DNA of 50,743 bases from Deltaproteobacteria bacterium (GCA_019310965.1 JAFDDG010000023.1:1-50743); one strand, 5' to 3'. Shown: positions 34,771 to 43,592, counted from the stretch's first letter. Notes: generated by a model from the letters alone, not told the origin. Numbers and translations: made by a program.

Positions 34771-35688
34771 CTATTTGTCGGGTCTCAGCGCCACCAGCAG
34801 GCGCTCTGCTGCCTCTGCGGGTACCCCCGAGGCGTCGATGACCGGCAGCGTGAGGCCCAGCTCGGTGGCGAGCCGCTGGAGCTGGGCCCGGCAGGCGTCG
34901 GGCTCGCCGCAGATGAGCTGTGGTGCGAGCTCCGCGTCCGAGAAATCGCGGAACCAGGGGTTGAGGCGGCGAGCCTCGGCGAGTGCCTGCGCCGGCGCGA
35001 CGTCGGGTCGGGCGAAGAGCAGCTGCGAACGGCCGAGCTCCGTGGGGTCGCGCCCGTGTGCGGCGCAGGCGGCGGCCAGCTGTTCGGCGGCGGCCGCCAC
35101 GGGCTCGCGCAGTGGTGGCAGGTTCACTTCCCAGACGTCGGCGTGTTCCGCCACCAGCTCGAGCATGTGTCGCCGGCGCGCGGCGATGCTGATCGGGATT
35201 CGACGGCCCGGCGCCGGCCGCACCTGTGCGCCGTCGAGCTTCACAAAGCGACCGTTGCGCGTCACGCATTCGCCGCGCCACAGAGCCCGCACCGCATCGA
35301 GGGTCTCGTCGAGCCACGCCACGCGTTCGGCCGCCGCCGGAAACGCCAGCCCAAAGCGTGCGTCCACCGGCCAGTCCCCAATGCCGATCGCGAAGCGAAA
35401 GCGGCCGGGTGCGATGCGCGCCGCACTTGCAGCCGCCTGTGCCAACTTCGCCGGATTCCAATGATGCACCAGTCGCAGCGAGCCGATCGGGATGCGCTCG
35501 GTGGCGGCAAGCAGCGCGATGGTTGCCGTCCAGCCGTCGAGACAATCCGCTTCCGGGCGCCTCTGAAGCATGCTGATGTCACCGTCGATGAAGACTGCGG
35601 CGTAGCCCAGCGCCTCGGCCCGACGCGTGAGCGCCAGCAGATCCTCCCAGCTGTGGGTGTGCCAGCCGAAGTAGACGGCAGGTTTCAC
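34771..35688 (-). CDS. LLM-class flavin-dependent oxidoreductase
   Basis: The 305-aa TIM-barrel protein resembles the F420/FMN-dependent luciferase-like family. Features are WHTHSWEDLLALTRRAEALGYAAVFIDGD at the start, GRFRFAIGIGDWPVDARFGLAFP, and LDETLDAVRALWRGECVTRNGRF. The segment RRIPISIAARRRHMLELVAEHADVWEVN gives the conserved 'A(A)RG/R..LELA...AD' pattern. The substrate is unknown, and whether it uses FMN or F420 cannot be told. Its start overlaps the NUDIX stop by 4 bp, so the two are co-expressed. Confidence 0.85.
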   Translation of the reverse strand: MKPAVYFGWHTHSWEDLLALTRRAEALGYAAVFIDGDISMLQRRPEADCLDGWTATIALLAATERIPIGSLRLVHHWNPAKLAQAAASAARIAPGRFRFAIGIGDWPVDARFGLAFPAAAERVAWLDETLDAVRALWRGECVTRNGRFVKLDGAQVRPAPGRRIPISIAARRRHMLELVAEHADVWEVNLPPLREPVAAAAEQLAAACAAHGRDPTELGRSQLLFARPDVAPAQALAEARRLNPWFRDFSDAELAPQLICGEPDACRAQLQRLATELGLTLPVIDASGVPAEAAERLLVALRPDK

Positions 35689-36209
35689 GCGAGTCTGCCC
35701 AGGCGCTTCGCAGCGTGCAGCAGAGCCAGTGCGCTCTTTGCATCCCTCAGCTCACCGCGCCACACGAGCTCGACCGCGTCATCGAGCGGCATGCGCACGC
35801 ACTCGATGTGCTCGTCTTCCTGCGGACGGGCCCCGACGTCCCGCAGGTCGAACGCGGCGTAGAGGTGAATCTTCTCGTCGCTGAAGCCCGGTGTCGTGAA
35901 GATCCAGCCGAGCGCTTCCAGCCGTCCCGCACGCAGCCCCGTCTCTTCCTCGAGTTCGCGAGCGGCACATCTTTCCGGCACCTCGCCCGGGTCGAGCTTG
36001 CCCGCCGGCACCTCGAGAATGCAGCCCCCCGCCGCGTGGCGGTGCTGACGGATCAGCACGATGTCGTCGTCCGACACAAAGGGCACCACGGCGGAGGCCC
36101 CGGGGTGCCGCACGATGTCGAGCTCGACCTCGCGGCCGTCGGGCAGCCGCGCGACTTCGCGGTTGACGTGCAGCTCGAAGCCGCGTTTTCTCTGTCCGGA
36201 TCCAGACAC
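35685..36209 (-). CDS. NUDIX hydrolase, ADP-ribose-pyrophosphatase-like
   Basis: The 174-aa protein carries a complete Nudix box (GEVPERCAARELEEETGL, with the REL-EE core) in the context EVPAGKLDPGE, typical of ADP-ribose/nucleoside-diphosphate-sugar pyrophosphatases. The N-terminal ELHVNREVARLPDGREVELDIVRHPG is also family-like. It overlaps the downstream LLM oxidoreductase by 4 bp and is divergent (30 bp) from the alpha/beta hydrolase. Confidence 0.9.
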   Translation of the reverse strand: MSGSGQRKRGFELHVNREVARLPDGREVELDIVRHPGASAVVPFVSDDDIVLIRQHRHAAGGCILEVPAGKLDPGEVPERCAARELEEETGLRAGRLEALGWIFTTPGFSDEKIHLYAAFDLRDVGARPQEDEHIECVRMPLDDAVELVWRGELRDAKSALALLHAAKRLGRLA

Positions 36210-36239
36210 GTACAGAGACTAGCGACTGGGGAGGGCGCC

Positions 36240-36863
36240 GTGGTCAAGCTCCTGGAACGCAATGTAACCATCGACCTCGACGGCAGGCAGGTGCTCGAGG
36301 GCATCTACCTGAGTCCGCCTGACGGCGATGCGCTCGGTGCCGTTGTGGCGCCGCCGCACCCTCGGATGGGTGGCAGCATGGATCACCCGGTTGCGAACGA
36401 GCTGGCCTACGCCTGCCGCAGGGCCGGCTCTGCCGCGCTGCGTTTTAATTGGCGCGGTGTCGGCGGCAGCTCGGGCGCTCCGAGTGGCGAGCTCGCGGAC
36501 GGTGATGCCGACTACTCCGCGGCGCTGCGTTTCATCGAGGAGAGCGTAGCCGGCACCGTCATCGCCGCCGGCTACTCCTGGGGCGCCGCGATGGCGCTGC
36601 GCGCCGTCGCGCGCCACCCGCGCATCCGCCGTCTGCTGTTGGTCGCGCCTCCCGAGCAGATGCTACCCGTGGACGTGCTCGAGAACTTCGCCGGCTCCGT
36701 CCTCGTCATCGCTGCCCAGCGCGACGAATTTGCCTCTCCCGCCGGCCTCGAAGCCGCCCTTGCGAATACGAAACGCGGCAGCCTCCACGTCGTGCGCGAT
36801 GCGGACCACTTCTTCCGGGAAGGTCTGGCCGAAATCCCCCAAGCCATCGAACGCTGGCTCTAG
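36240..36863 (+). CDS. Alpha/beta hydrolase, small dienelactone-hydrolase-like type
   Basis: The 207-aa protein has VVAPPHPRMGGSMDHPVANELA, RFNWRGVGGSSGAPSG, and the nucleophile elbow AAGYSWGAAMALR (Ser in GYSWG). The Asp is in AAQRDEFAS and the His in VRDADHFFRE. These match the COG2945 group of small hydrolases. The GTG at 36240 follows GGGGAGGG. The frame upstream is only open antisense to the NUDIX gene. The TAG stop is the edge of the 161-bp palindromic repeat. Confidence 0.85.
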   Translation: MVKLLERNVTIDLDGRQVLEGIYLSPPDGDALGAVVAPPHPRMGGSMDHPVANELAYACRRAGSAALRFNWRGVGGSSGAPSGELADGDADYSAALRFIEESVAGTVIAAGYSWGAAMALRAVARHPRIRRLLLVAPPEQMLPVDVLENFAGSVLVIAAQRDEFASPAGLEAALANTKRGSLHVVRDADHFFREGLAEIPQAIERWL

Positions 36864-37022
36864 AGGCCATCTCATAGACCCCGACCGAGCCAGGTGCCTG
36901 AATTCGGCCCGAGATCAAGGCGCGAAATCGCAGCCATAGCCGTCGCGGGGCGAGATTTCGCAACGCTGAGATCGGGTCGAAGGCAGCTGACTGGCGACCG
37001 AGGGGTTGTTGAGATGGCCTCT
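36862..37022. repeat. 161-bp palindromic MITE-like element
   Basis: The ends are a perfect 13-bp inverted repeat (AGAGGCCATCTCA at 36862-36874, TGAGATGGCCTCT at 37010-37022). The arms continue imperfectly to an inner perfect 8-bp pair (GCGAAATC at 36922-36929, GATTTCGC at 36954-36961), so the whole element folds as one long hairpin centred near 36942. No ORF is present. A related single arm lies at 31171-31220. It fills the gap between the convergent hydrolase and PBP1A genes. Confidence 0.8.
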
Positions 37023-37037
37023 CGGGCGTCCCCGCTC

Positions 37038-39560
37038 TCAGAAGTCGTCCATACGGAGGAGACGTCTGCCTTCACTCTGGGTCTGGGCGTTGCCGGACGT
37101 TTCCGTGGGTACGTTGTCGGAGAGGAAAGACTGGAAGACGGTGTCCTCGCTCGAGGCGTCGGCGAGGAGGCCCGTCTTGCGGTCGACGCGCGCGAAGACG
37201 ATTGGACTGGGCACGTCGAAGTCGCGCAGCGGGCGGTCGGCGACGGCGGCTCGCATGTAGCCGACCCAGATGGGTGCGGCGGCTCGCGAGCCGGTCTCGC
37301 CCCAGCCGAGGAACCGGCTCTCGTCGTGGCCCACCCACACGCCGGTCGTAATGCTCGGCGTGAAACCCATGAACCAGGCGTCGGCCTGGTCGTTGGTGGT
37401 GCCGGTCTTGCCCGCCGCAGGGCGCCGTAGCGCGCGCAGGCGCCAGCCGGTGCCGTCGGGGTCGACCACCACCGCACGCAGCAAGTCGGCGACCAGGTAC
37501 GCGTGCTCGGCGGAGACGACCCGCTCCTCTTCGGGAATCTCCAGGACCTCTGATTCCGGAAGCTCGAGCAGTGCGTCACTCGTGGTCTCGCGCGCGGCGG
37601 AAACCGCCGCCACGCCGCCGTCGTTGCTCACCTCGGTGTGCGTGCCGCCGAGGTGGGCGTCGCGCAAGAGCACCTCACCGTTGCGGTTCTTGACGCTGCG
37701 GATGTAGATCGGTTCGACCCGGCGTCCAGCGGCGGGATAGACGGCGTACGCGCTGGTGAGTTCGAGCAGCGACACGACGCTCGAGCCGAGGGCCAGGGAG
37801 AGATCACGAGAGAGCGGCGACTGGATTCCCAATCGGCGCGCGTAGTGCATCACATAGTCGACGCCGACGTCGCGAAAGAGATGCACGGTGGCGTTGTTCA
37901 CGGAACGCGCCAGCGCTTCGCGCAGCGTGATCGGCCCGTAGAAGGCACGGCCGTAGTTTCTCGGCCGCCAGGTGAAGCCCGATTCCTCGTCGGTGTAGAC
38001 GATGGGGCGGTCGTGCACGATCGAAGCCGCCGTGTAGCCCCGCTCGAGCGCTGCCCCGTAGATCAAGGGCTTGAACGAGGAGCCGGGCTGACGGCGCGCT
38101 TGCGTCACTCGATTGAACTGGCTCGCAGCGAAGTCGTAGCCGCCGACCAGCGCAAGCACCTCACGATCGTGAACGTCGATCGAGAGCAGCGCTCCCTGCA
38201 CCTGCGGCTCCTGGAAGAGCGAGATGCTGACTGCGTTGGCTTCTGAATCGTGGTGTAGGTCGAACGGTGCGACGTCTCCCACGGCGAAGACCTTCTCGAT
38301 GGAGCGAACCCGTCGCGGCGCCTGCTTCGGGTCGGGTTCGCGGGCCCACGCCACGTCGGAGACCGGCACGTCCATCTCGAGTCCCGGCGCGAAGCCGATG
38401 CGCGCGGTGTTGGCATCCGGGTCGACGGCAGTGACGACGCCCGTGAGGCGACCCTCGTGCGGCAGCACCAGCGGTGCCGCTTCCGCGAGCTCGTCGTCGA
38501 TTGCTCCATCGACCAGGTGGTTCTCCTCGGCGAGCTGCGCGAGGGTTTCGAGGAGCTGTGCCTCGGTCACCCGGCGCAGCGGTCCCCGGTAGCCCTGACG
38601 CTTCGAGAGTGCCTCGAGCCCTTTCCGCACCTCCGCCACCGCGGCGCGTTGCAGCTCGATGTCGAGCGTCGTCTCGATGGTGAGTCCGCCCTTCAGTACC
38701 GTCTCGCCGCCGAGTGCGTCGAAGAGATCGCGCCTCACCTCTTCGGTGAAGTAGGCGGCGACTTCGAAGTTGCTCTGATCCTGGGGCTCGCGCAGTGCGG
38801 GTACGTCTGCGATGGCGGCGGTGTAGGTCGCCTGATTGAGAAAGCCATCCGCCCGCATGCGTTCCAGGACGTAGATGCGGCGTTTTTCAGCCTGCTCGGG
38901 ATTCGCGAAGGGCGAGTAGCGCGATGGCGCCTTCGGCAGCCCCGCGAGCAGTGCGCCCTCGGAGATGGTGAGCTCGGAGACCGGCTTGCCGTAGTAGGTG
39001 CGCGCCGCCTCGCCGATGCCGTAGGCGCCGCGGCCGAAGTAGATCTGGTTCAGATAGAGGTAGAGGATGTCCTGCTTCGAGAAGCGCTTTTCGATATCGC
39101 GGGCCAGCACCATCTCGCGCACCTTGCGCCGCAGGTTGCGCTCCGGAGTCAGCAGCAGGCCCTTCACCATCTGCTGGGTGATGGTGCTACCGCCCTGGCG
39201 GATCTCGCCGCCGGCCAGCAGGTTTACCCACGCGGCGCGCAGGATCGAGACGAAGTCGATGCCCGAGTGCTCGAAGAAGCTGCTGTCTTCGCCCGCCACG
39301 AACGCGCGGATCACGTGGTCCGGGACCTCGGCGTAGGGCGTGAGCTGGCGGCGCTCTGCGTAGAATTCGCCGATCAGCACTCCGTTGCGGTCGGTGATGT
39401 GGCTGGCGAGCGCCGGCCGGTAGTCCTCGACGCTCTGGAGGTCGGGCAGGTCGCGCACGAAAGCCAGGTAGAAGCCGAGGCTCGCCCCCAGCGCCGTGAC
39501 GGCCAGCAATCCGGCCCCGACGGCGACGAGCCGCTTCCAGCGCAATTGAGACTTGGGCAT
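37038..39560 (-). CDS. mrcA: Penicillin-binding protein 1A, bifunctional transglycosylase/transpeptidase
   Basis: This class A PBP polymerises and cross-links peptidoglycan. The 840-aa protein starts at the ATG at 39560 with a transmembrane anchor (~10-33). The GT51 domain shows FVAGEDSSFFEHSGID, RQGGSTITQQMVK and LYLNQIYFGRGAYGI. The transpeptidase domain has SxxK (PGSSFKPLI, ~490), SxN (RSVNNATV, ~553) and KTG (AAGKTGTTND, ~717). An OB-like insert between the domains, as in PBP1A proteins, is present. The open frame beyond the start is antisense of gshB and not real. It converges on the hydrolase at 36240 across the palindromic element. Confidence 0.96.
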   Translation of the reverse strand: MPKSQLRWKRLVAVGAGLLAVTALGASLGFYLAFVRDLPDLQSVEDYRPALASHITDRNGVLIGEFYAERRQLTPYAEVPDHVIRAFVAGEDSSFFEHSGIDFVSILRAAWVNLLAGGEIRQGGSTITQQMVKGLLLTPERNLRRKVREMVLARDIEKRFSKQDILYLYLNQIYFGRGAYGIGEAARTYYGKPVSELTISEGALLAGLPKAPSRYSPFANPEQAEKRRIYVLERMRADGFLNQATYTAAIADVPALREPQDQSNFEVAAYFTEEVRRDLFDALGGETVLKGGLTIETTLDIELQRAAVAEVRKGLEALSKRQGYRGPLRRVTEAQLLETLAQLAEENHLVDGAIDDELAEAAPLVLPHEGRLTGVVTAVDPDANTARIGFAPGLEMDVPVSDVAWAREPDPKQAPRRVRSIEKVFAVGDVAPFDLHHDSEANAVSISLFQEPQVQGALLSIDVHDREVLALVGGYDFAASQFNRVTQARRQPGSSFKPLIYGAALERGYTAASIVHDRPIVYTDEESGFTWRPRNYGRAFYGPITLREALARSVNNATVHLFRDVGVDYVMHYARRLGIQSPLSRDLSLALGSSVVSLLELTSAYAVYPAAGRRVEPIYIRSVKNRNGEVLLRDAHLGGTHTEVSNDGGVAAVSAARETTSDALLELPESEVLEIPEEERVVSAEHAYLVADLLRAVVVDPDGTGWRLRALRRPAAGKTGTTNDQADAWFMGFTPSITTGVWVGHDESRFLGWGETGSRAAAPIWVGYMRAAVADRPLRDFDVPSPIVFARVDRKTGLLADASSEDTVFQSFLSDNVPTETSGNAQTQSEGRRLLRMDDF

Positions 39561-39644
39561 GGGAGGACCCCTGGGGGGTATCGCGACCGTAGCCAACACG
39601 ACGGTCTCTGCGCTACCGCTTCGGCCGAATCGCGGAGCCACTGA

Positions 39645-40610
39645 ATGCCCGCCGGGCCCCTCACATTCGCGTTCGTGATGGATCCCCTCGAGGGGATCGA
39701 TATCGACGCCGACACCACCTTCGTATTGATGCTGGAGGCCCAGCAGCGGGGGCACCAGGTGCTGGTGATCGACCCGGACGACCTGGGCGTGAGTGACGGT
39801 CGGCCGGTGGCGTGGGCGCGGAGCGTGAGGCTGCGTCGCGAGGCGGGCAACCACTGTGCCTTCGAGCCCGCGCGCCGGGTGGATCTCGACGCGGAGGCCC
39901 ACGTCGTGCTGCAGCGCAAGGATCCGCCCGTCGACGCCGCCTACGTGACGGCGACGCAGATTCTGGGTCTGTGCCGCCGCGCCCTGGTGCTGAATCGCCC
40001 GTCGGGGATCCTGGCCGCCAACGAGAAGCTCTATGCCTGCCGCTTCCCAAAGCTGATGACCGACACGCTGGTGAGCCGCGAGACCCCGGCGCTGATCGAT
40101 TTCATGGCCAAGCTCGGCGGCGAGATGATCGTGAAGCCCCTCGACGGAAAGGGTGGCGAGGGCATCTTCCACGTTCGCAACGACGACCGGAACCTCTTCT
40201 CGATTCTCGAGCAGTCGACGGGTTTCGGCCGGCGACCGGTGATGGCCCAGCGCTACCTCCCCGATGTGCGTAGGGGCGACAAGCGCATCCTGCTCGTCGA
40301 CGCGGAGCCGATCGGCGCCGTGCTGCGGGTGCCGGGCGCGGGGGAGACCCGTTCGAATCTCCACGTCGGTGGGCGCGCAACCAGGGCCACCCTCGACGCG
40401 GCCGACGAGCGCATCGTGGCCGCCCTGGCCCCCTCGTTGCGGGCCGACGGCCTCTTCTTCGTCGGGATCGATGTGATCGGGGGTCATCTCACCGAGGTCA
40501 ACGTCACCTCTCCGACGGGGGTCCAGGAGGTGAACGCCCTCGAGGGCGCGTGCCTCGAGGCCCGGATTCTCGACGGGATCGAGGCCAGGCTCGACGGGAA
40601 ATCTGCCTGA
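39645..40610 (+). CDS. gshB: Glutathione synthetase
   Basis: GshB joins gamma-glutamylcysteine and glycine with ATP. The 321-aa ATP-grasp protein matches E. coli length. The start LTFAFVMDPLEGIDIDADTT has the substrate loop (MDPLE). Further motifs are RPSGILAANEKLYACRFP, MIVKPLDGKGGEGIF (~160-175), and the C-terminal GLFFVGIDVIGGHLTEVNVTSPTG with the metal-binding Glu/Asn. It is divergent from PBP1A with 84 bp between. gshA is not in the window. Confidence 0.95.
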   Translation: MPAGPLTFAFVMDPLEGIDIDADTTFVLMLEAQQRGHQVLVIDPDDLGVSDGRPVAWARSVRLRREAGNHCAFEPARRVDLDAEAHVVLQRKDPPVDAAYVTATQILGLCRRALVLNRPSGILAANEKLYACRFPKLMTDTLVSRETPALIDFMAKLGGEMIVKPLDGKGGEGIFHVRNDDRNLFSILEQSTGFGRRPVMAQRYLPDVRRGDKRILLVDAEPIGAVLRVPGAGETRSNLHVGGRATRATLDAADERIVAALAPSLRADGLFFVGIDVIGGHLTEVNVTSPTGVQEVNALEGACLEARILDGIEARLDGKSA

Positions 40611-40656
40611 ACGGCCACCAGAGTCGCAATTTCGGCTCTAAGTTCCCGAAAAACCG

Positions 40657-40685
40657 TTGACATACCGTCGGGGCGACACCATCTT
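40657..40685 (+). promoter_or_regulatory. Promoter of the histone-like gene
   Basis: A perfect -35 TTGACA (40657-40662) is followed, 17 bp on, by CATCTT (40680-40685). The -10 matches only three of six positions. It would give a 5' leader of about 110 nt before the ATG at 40803. Confidence 0.5.
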
Positions 40686-40686
40686 C

Positions 40687-40775
40687 TCGTCGCTGTCGGG
40701 GTGCTCACCTCCCCTGCCCCGACGACGAGTCTCTCCTCCGAGACCTCCAATCCCGCGGTCAACACCCCGCGCGGG
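40687..40775 (+). promoter_or_regulatory. Structured 5' leader with two hairpins
   Basis: The first stem pairs GTCGGGG (40695-40701) with CCCCGAC (40717-40723) and extends outward with CTCGTCG/CGACGAG-type pairing across a 3-nt bulge. A second stem pairs CCCGCG (40752-40757) with CGCGGG (40770-40775), ending 15 nt before the AGGAGG. It may affect mRNA stability or translation of the following gene. Confidence 0.45.
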
Positions 40776-40802
40776 AGCAACCTGAGCAAAAGGAGGTGGC
40801 CC

Positions 40803-41216
40803 ATGGCCACGGTCGTTGCGAAGACAGGAATTCGTCGAGAACAGGGTTGGTTGTATTTTGTGGACAAGGCCGGTGACGTCAGTCGCGTGCGCATGCAGCG
40901 CTCCGGTCAGCGCGTGCCGAAGGGACGCCAGAAGGTTGCTCGCTGCGGCATCGAGCGCGAGGACGGTTGGCTCTACTTCATCGACAAGAAGGGCAACGTC
41001 TGCAGGGTGAAGATGAAGCGGTCGCGCCGACGCGTCACGGCCAAGCGCACCACGACGCGGCGTCGCACGACGGCGCGTCGCAAGACGACGCGGAAGAAGA
41101 CCGCCAGGAAGACGGCAAAGAAGACGACCCGTCGCAAGGTGTCGAGCAAGAAGCCGGCCCGCCGCAAGAGCACGGCCCGCCGCAAGACGACCGCGAGCCG
41201 CCGCGCGAGGCGCTAG
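40803..41216 (+). CDS. Histone-H1-like basic protein with duplicated module
   Basis: The ATG at 40803 follows a perfect AGGAGG (40791-40796). The 137-aa protein has two parts. Residues 1-75 hold two copies of a ~38-residue module, GIRREQGWLYFVDKAGDVSR and GIEREDGWLYFIDKKGNVCR, each followed by a basic R-V-M/K-R stretch. Residues ~76-137 are almost only Lys, Arg, Thr, Ala and Ser (KKTARK, RRKTT units), like eukaryotic H1 tails and bacterial KR-rich nucleoid proteins. Nucleic-acid binding is likely. The module resembles short hypothetical proteins seen in deltaproteobacteria, with no function I can name. A strong terminator follows. Confidence 0.8.
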   Translation: MATVVAKTGIRREQGWLYFVDKAGDVSRVRMQRSGQRVPKGRQKVARCGIEREDGWLYFIDKKGNVCRVKMKRSRRRVTAKRTTTRRRTTARRKTTRKKTARKTAKKTTRRKVSSKKPARRKSTARRKTTASRRARR

Positions 41217-41228
41217 GTCGAGACAGTC

Positions 41229-41259
41229 GGGGCCGGCGGGCTCGCTGCCCGCCGGCCCC
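41229..41259 (+). terminator. Strong hairpin terminator
   Basis: A perfect 12-bp G/C stem (GGGGCCGGCGGG at 41229-41240, CCCGCCGGCCCC at 41248-41259) with a 7-nt loop lies 12 bp after the basic-protein stop and is followed by ACTTCTTCT. It should end that transcript before the response-regulator gene. Confidence 0.75.
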
Positions 41260-41313
41260 ACTTCTTCTCCGCGCCGCTCGGTCGGTGCAATGCGCGCCTG
41301 CTAGACTCGTTGC

Positions 41314-42795
41314 GTGAGTGAGTCCGACGCCGCCGGCATCGAGGGTGCGCGCGCCGCTTCCGGCGATCGTCCTTTCGGCATCCTGATCGTCGACGACGAG
41401 CCCGCCATTCTCGAGTCCCTCGAGATGACGCTCGGTGCCGACTACCGCGTGCACACGGCCGGCAGCGGTGAAGCGGGCCTCGAGATCCTGCTGCGCGAGG
41501 AAATCGCGCTGGTGATCGCCGATCAGGTGATGCCGAACATGAGCGGTGTGGAGTTCTTGGAGAAGGCCATCGACGTGAATCCGCACGCGGTGCGCATGAT
41601 GCTGACGGGTTACGCCGACATCGGCTCCCTGGCTCGCGCCATCAACGAAGGGCGCATCTACCGCTACATCTCGAAGCCGTGGGAGCCCGACGAGGTGCGC
41701 CTCAACGTGAAGCGTGCACTCGAGGCGCACGCGCTCGCGACGGAGAACGTTCAGCTCGCTGCGGCCCTGTCGGACGCGAACGAACGGCTGCGCGCCGAGA
41801 ACGTCTACCTGCGCCGCGAGGTGGAGCGCCGCTACGGCTTCGATCAGATTCTTGGCGAGAGCCCGCAGATGATGCGCGTCTTCGAGGTGATGGAGAAGGT
41901 TGCGCAGACCGATGCGACGGTGCTGATCACCGGTGAGACCGGCACCGGCAAGGATCTGGTGGCGCGTGCGATCCACTACGCGGGCTCGCGCAAGGGCCAG
42001 CGCTTCGTGGCGCAAAATTGCGCGGCGCTGCCCGACACCCTGCTCGAGAGCGAGCTCTTCGGCCACAAGCGCGGCGCTTTCACCGGCGCGCACGCCGACA
42101 AGAAGGGCCTCTTCGAAGTGGCCCACCGCGGCACCATCTTCCTCGATGAGGTCGGCGAGACCCAGCCCGGCATGCAGGTGCGCCTGCTGCGGGTGCTCCA
42201 GGATGGCGAGATCCGCCTCCTCGGCGCCTCGGACACGCGCACGGTCGACGTACGGGTCATCGCGGCCACGAACCGTGATCTCAAGAAGGATGTCGAGGAT
42301 GATCGCTTCCGCGAAGACCTGTACTACCGCCTGCGCGTGGTCGAGGTCCATATCCCGCCGTTGCGCGAGCGGCGCGGCGACATCCCGATCCTCGCCCACC
42401 ACTTTCTCGACAAGTCGAACGAGAAGATGGGACGCACACTCCGGGGCTTTACGAACGCGGCGATGGATGCGCTGTGCGCCCACCCGTGGTCCGGCAACGT
42501 GCGCGAGCTCGAGAACGAGATCGAGCGCTGCGTGGCGCTGGCCGGAGACTCCGACACGGTGAGCGTAGAGATGTTCTCCGACGAGGTGAGAGGAAAGAGG
42601 GGTGCACCGGCCGAAGCGACGGTGGTGCCCGCGGACCTGCCGCTCTCCGAAGCCGTCGATGCCCTCAAGCGGCGCATGATCGAAGCCGCCATTGCCGCGA
42701 CCGGCAGCAAGACACAGGCAGCCCAGAAGCTGGGCATCCCGCGCCAGTCGCTCCAGAAGATGATGAAGCGGCTCGAGATGTCGGATGGGGGCTAG
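41314..42795 (+). CDS. NtrC-family sigma-54-dependent response regulator
   Basis: The 493-aa protein has a receiver domain with acidic pocket IVDDEP and phospho-acceptor D70 (VIADQVMPNMSG). RYISKPWEPDEVRLNVKRAL is a HupR/HoxA-like end of the domain. A coiled linker and the AAA+ domain follow: Walker A GETGTGKD (~207-214), ESELFGHKRGAFTGAHADKKG with the sigma-54-contacting GAFTGA (~254-260), and FLDEVGE. The C-terminus is a Fis-type helix-turn-helix (TQAAQKLGIPRQSLQKMMKR). The start is GTG at 41314. No histidine kinase is adjacent, so it is an orphan in this window. Targets are unknown. Confidence 0.93.
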   Translation: MSESDAAGIEGARAASGDRPFGILIVDDEPAILESLEMTLGADYRVHTAGSGEAGLEILLREEIALVIADQVMPNMSGVEFLEKAIDVNPHAVRMMLTGYADIGSLARAINEGRIYRYISKPWEPDEVRLNVKRALEAHALATENVQLAAALSDANERLRAENVYLRREVERRYGFDQILGESPQMMRVFEVMEKVAQTDATVLITGETGTGKDLVARAIHYAGSRKGQRFVAQNCAALPDTLLESELFGHKRGAFTGAHADKKGLFEVAHRGTIFLDEVGETQPGMQVRLLRVLQDGEIRLLGASDTRTVDVRVIAATNRDLKKDVEDDRFREDLYYRLRVVEVHIPPLRERRGDIPILAHHFLDKSNEKMGRTLRGFTNAAMDALCAHPWSGNVRELENEIERCVALAGDSDTVSVEMFSDEVRGKRGAPAEATVVPADLPLSEAVDALKRRMIEAAIAATGSKTQAAQKLGIPRQSLQKMMKRLEMSDGG

Positions 42796-43056
42796 GAGTC
42801 CGACCCCAGAACGGCGCGACGCAGTCTCGCGTGCCCATCCGAAACGGCGTTCGCCGATCCGGCTGGCTGTGCGTCTCCGGTGGGTGCGGTCACGCACTGG
42901 CGCGCGGCGCGGAGCCAGCCGCCCGCCGGCTCGTGAGGGCCGACGGCATTACCGCGGGTGCGTCGCCGACGCCGTCCGGCGGTTCTGGCCGGATTCGGAC
43001 GCGGACCTCGGTCGGCAGGTTCGCGATCCCGGGTGGAGTGGTATCGTGGCCTGCCG

Positions 43057-43584
43057 ATGGAGATCGTCCTTACCACAGCAATCGAGTCTCCCATCGGCGG
43101 CATGCGTCTCGCCTTCACCGAGCGCGGCCTGGCGTACGTCGAGCTGCCGCATGCGAGCGGGCGCGGGCTCGACGGTTGGCTGCGATGCTGCGTGCCGGAT
43201 GCGATGGTGCGGGAAGGCTCTGCGCCGAGCCGCGGTGCGGCGAAGCAGATCGTGGAGTACCTGAACGGCAAGCGTCTCGACTTCGATCTCGTACTCGATC
43301 CGCTCGGTACGCCCTTCCAACGCAAGGTGTGGGACGCCCTGCTCGAGATTCCCTACGGCGAGACGTGTTCGTACCGGGACATCGCCAAGCGCATCCGCAT
43401 GCCGAACGCCGTGCGTGCGGTGGGCACCGCCAACGGCGCCAACCCGCTTTCGCTGGTGGTGCCCTGCCACCGCGTCATCAACAGCGGCGGTGGACTCGGC
43501 GGCTACGGCGGCGGTCTCGCGCTCAAGCGCCGGTTGCTGGCCATGGAACAGGGCCAGCAACCGAGTCAGGGCTGTCTGCTCTAG
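43057..43584 (+). CDS. ogt: Methylated-DNA-protein-cysteine methyltransferase
   Basis: This suicide repair protein takes alkyl groups from O6-alkylguanine. The 175-aa protein has the N-terminal Ogt-like domain and the C-terminal DNA-binding domain. That domain carries FQRKVWDALLEIPYGETCSY, RAVGTANGANPLSLVVPCHRVI (acceptor Cys ~137) and GGGLALKRRLLAME. The ATG at 43057 gives the normal length; the open frame upstream is not supported. The 261 bp before it show no gene. Confidence 0.94.
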   Translation: MEIVLTTAIESPIGGMRLAFTERGLAYVELPHASGRGLDGWLRCCVPDAMVREGSAPSRGAAKQIVEYLNGKRLDFDLVLDPLGTPFQRKVWDALLEIPYGETCSYRDIAKRIRMPNAVRAVGTANGANPLSLVVPCHRVINSGGGLGGYGGGLALKRRLLAMEQGQQPSQGCLL

Positions 43585-43592
43585 AGGCGTAC

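Noticed and set aside
39561..40487. Extension of the PBP1A frame upstream of 39560 (309 extra codons).
   Set aside because: It is antisense to gshB, and the membrane anchor right after the ATG at 39560 is the normal PBP1A start.
41035..42897. A 620-codon minus-strand frame opposite the NtrC-type regulator.
   Set aside because: High-GC codon bias leaves the antisense frame open; it has no recognisable domain and overlaps a certain gene.
42796..43056. Possible small gene between the NtrC-type regulator and ogt.
   Set aside because: Short Arg-rich frames only, with no ribosome-binding site or recognisable motif.
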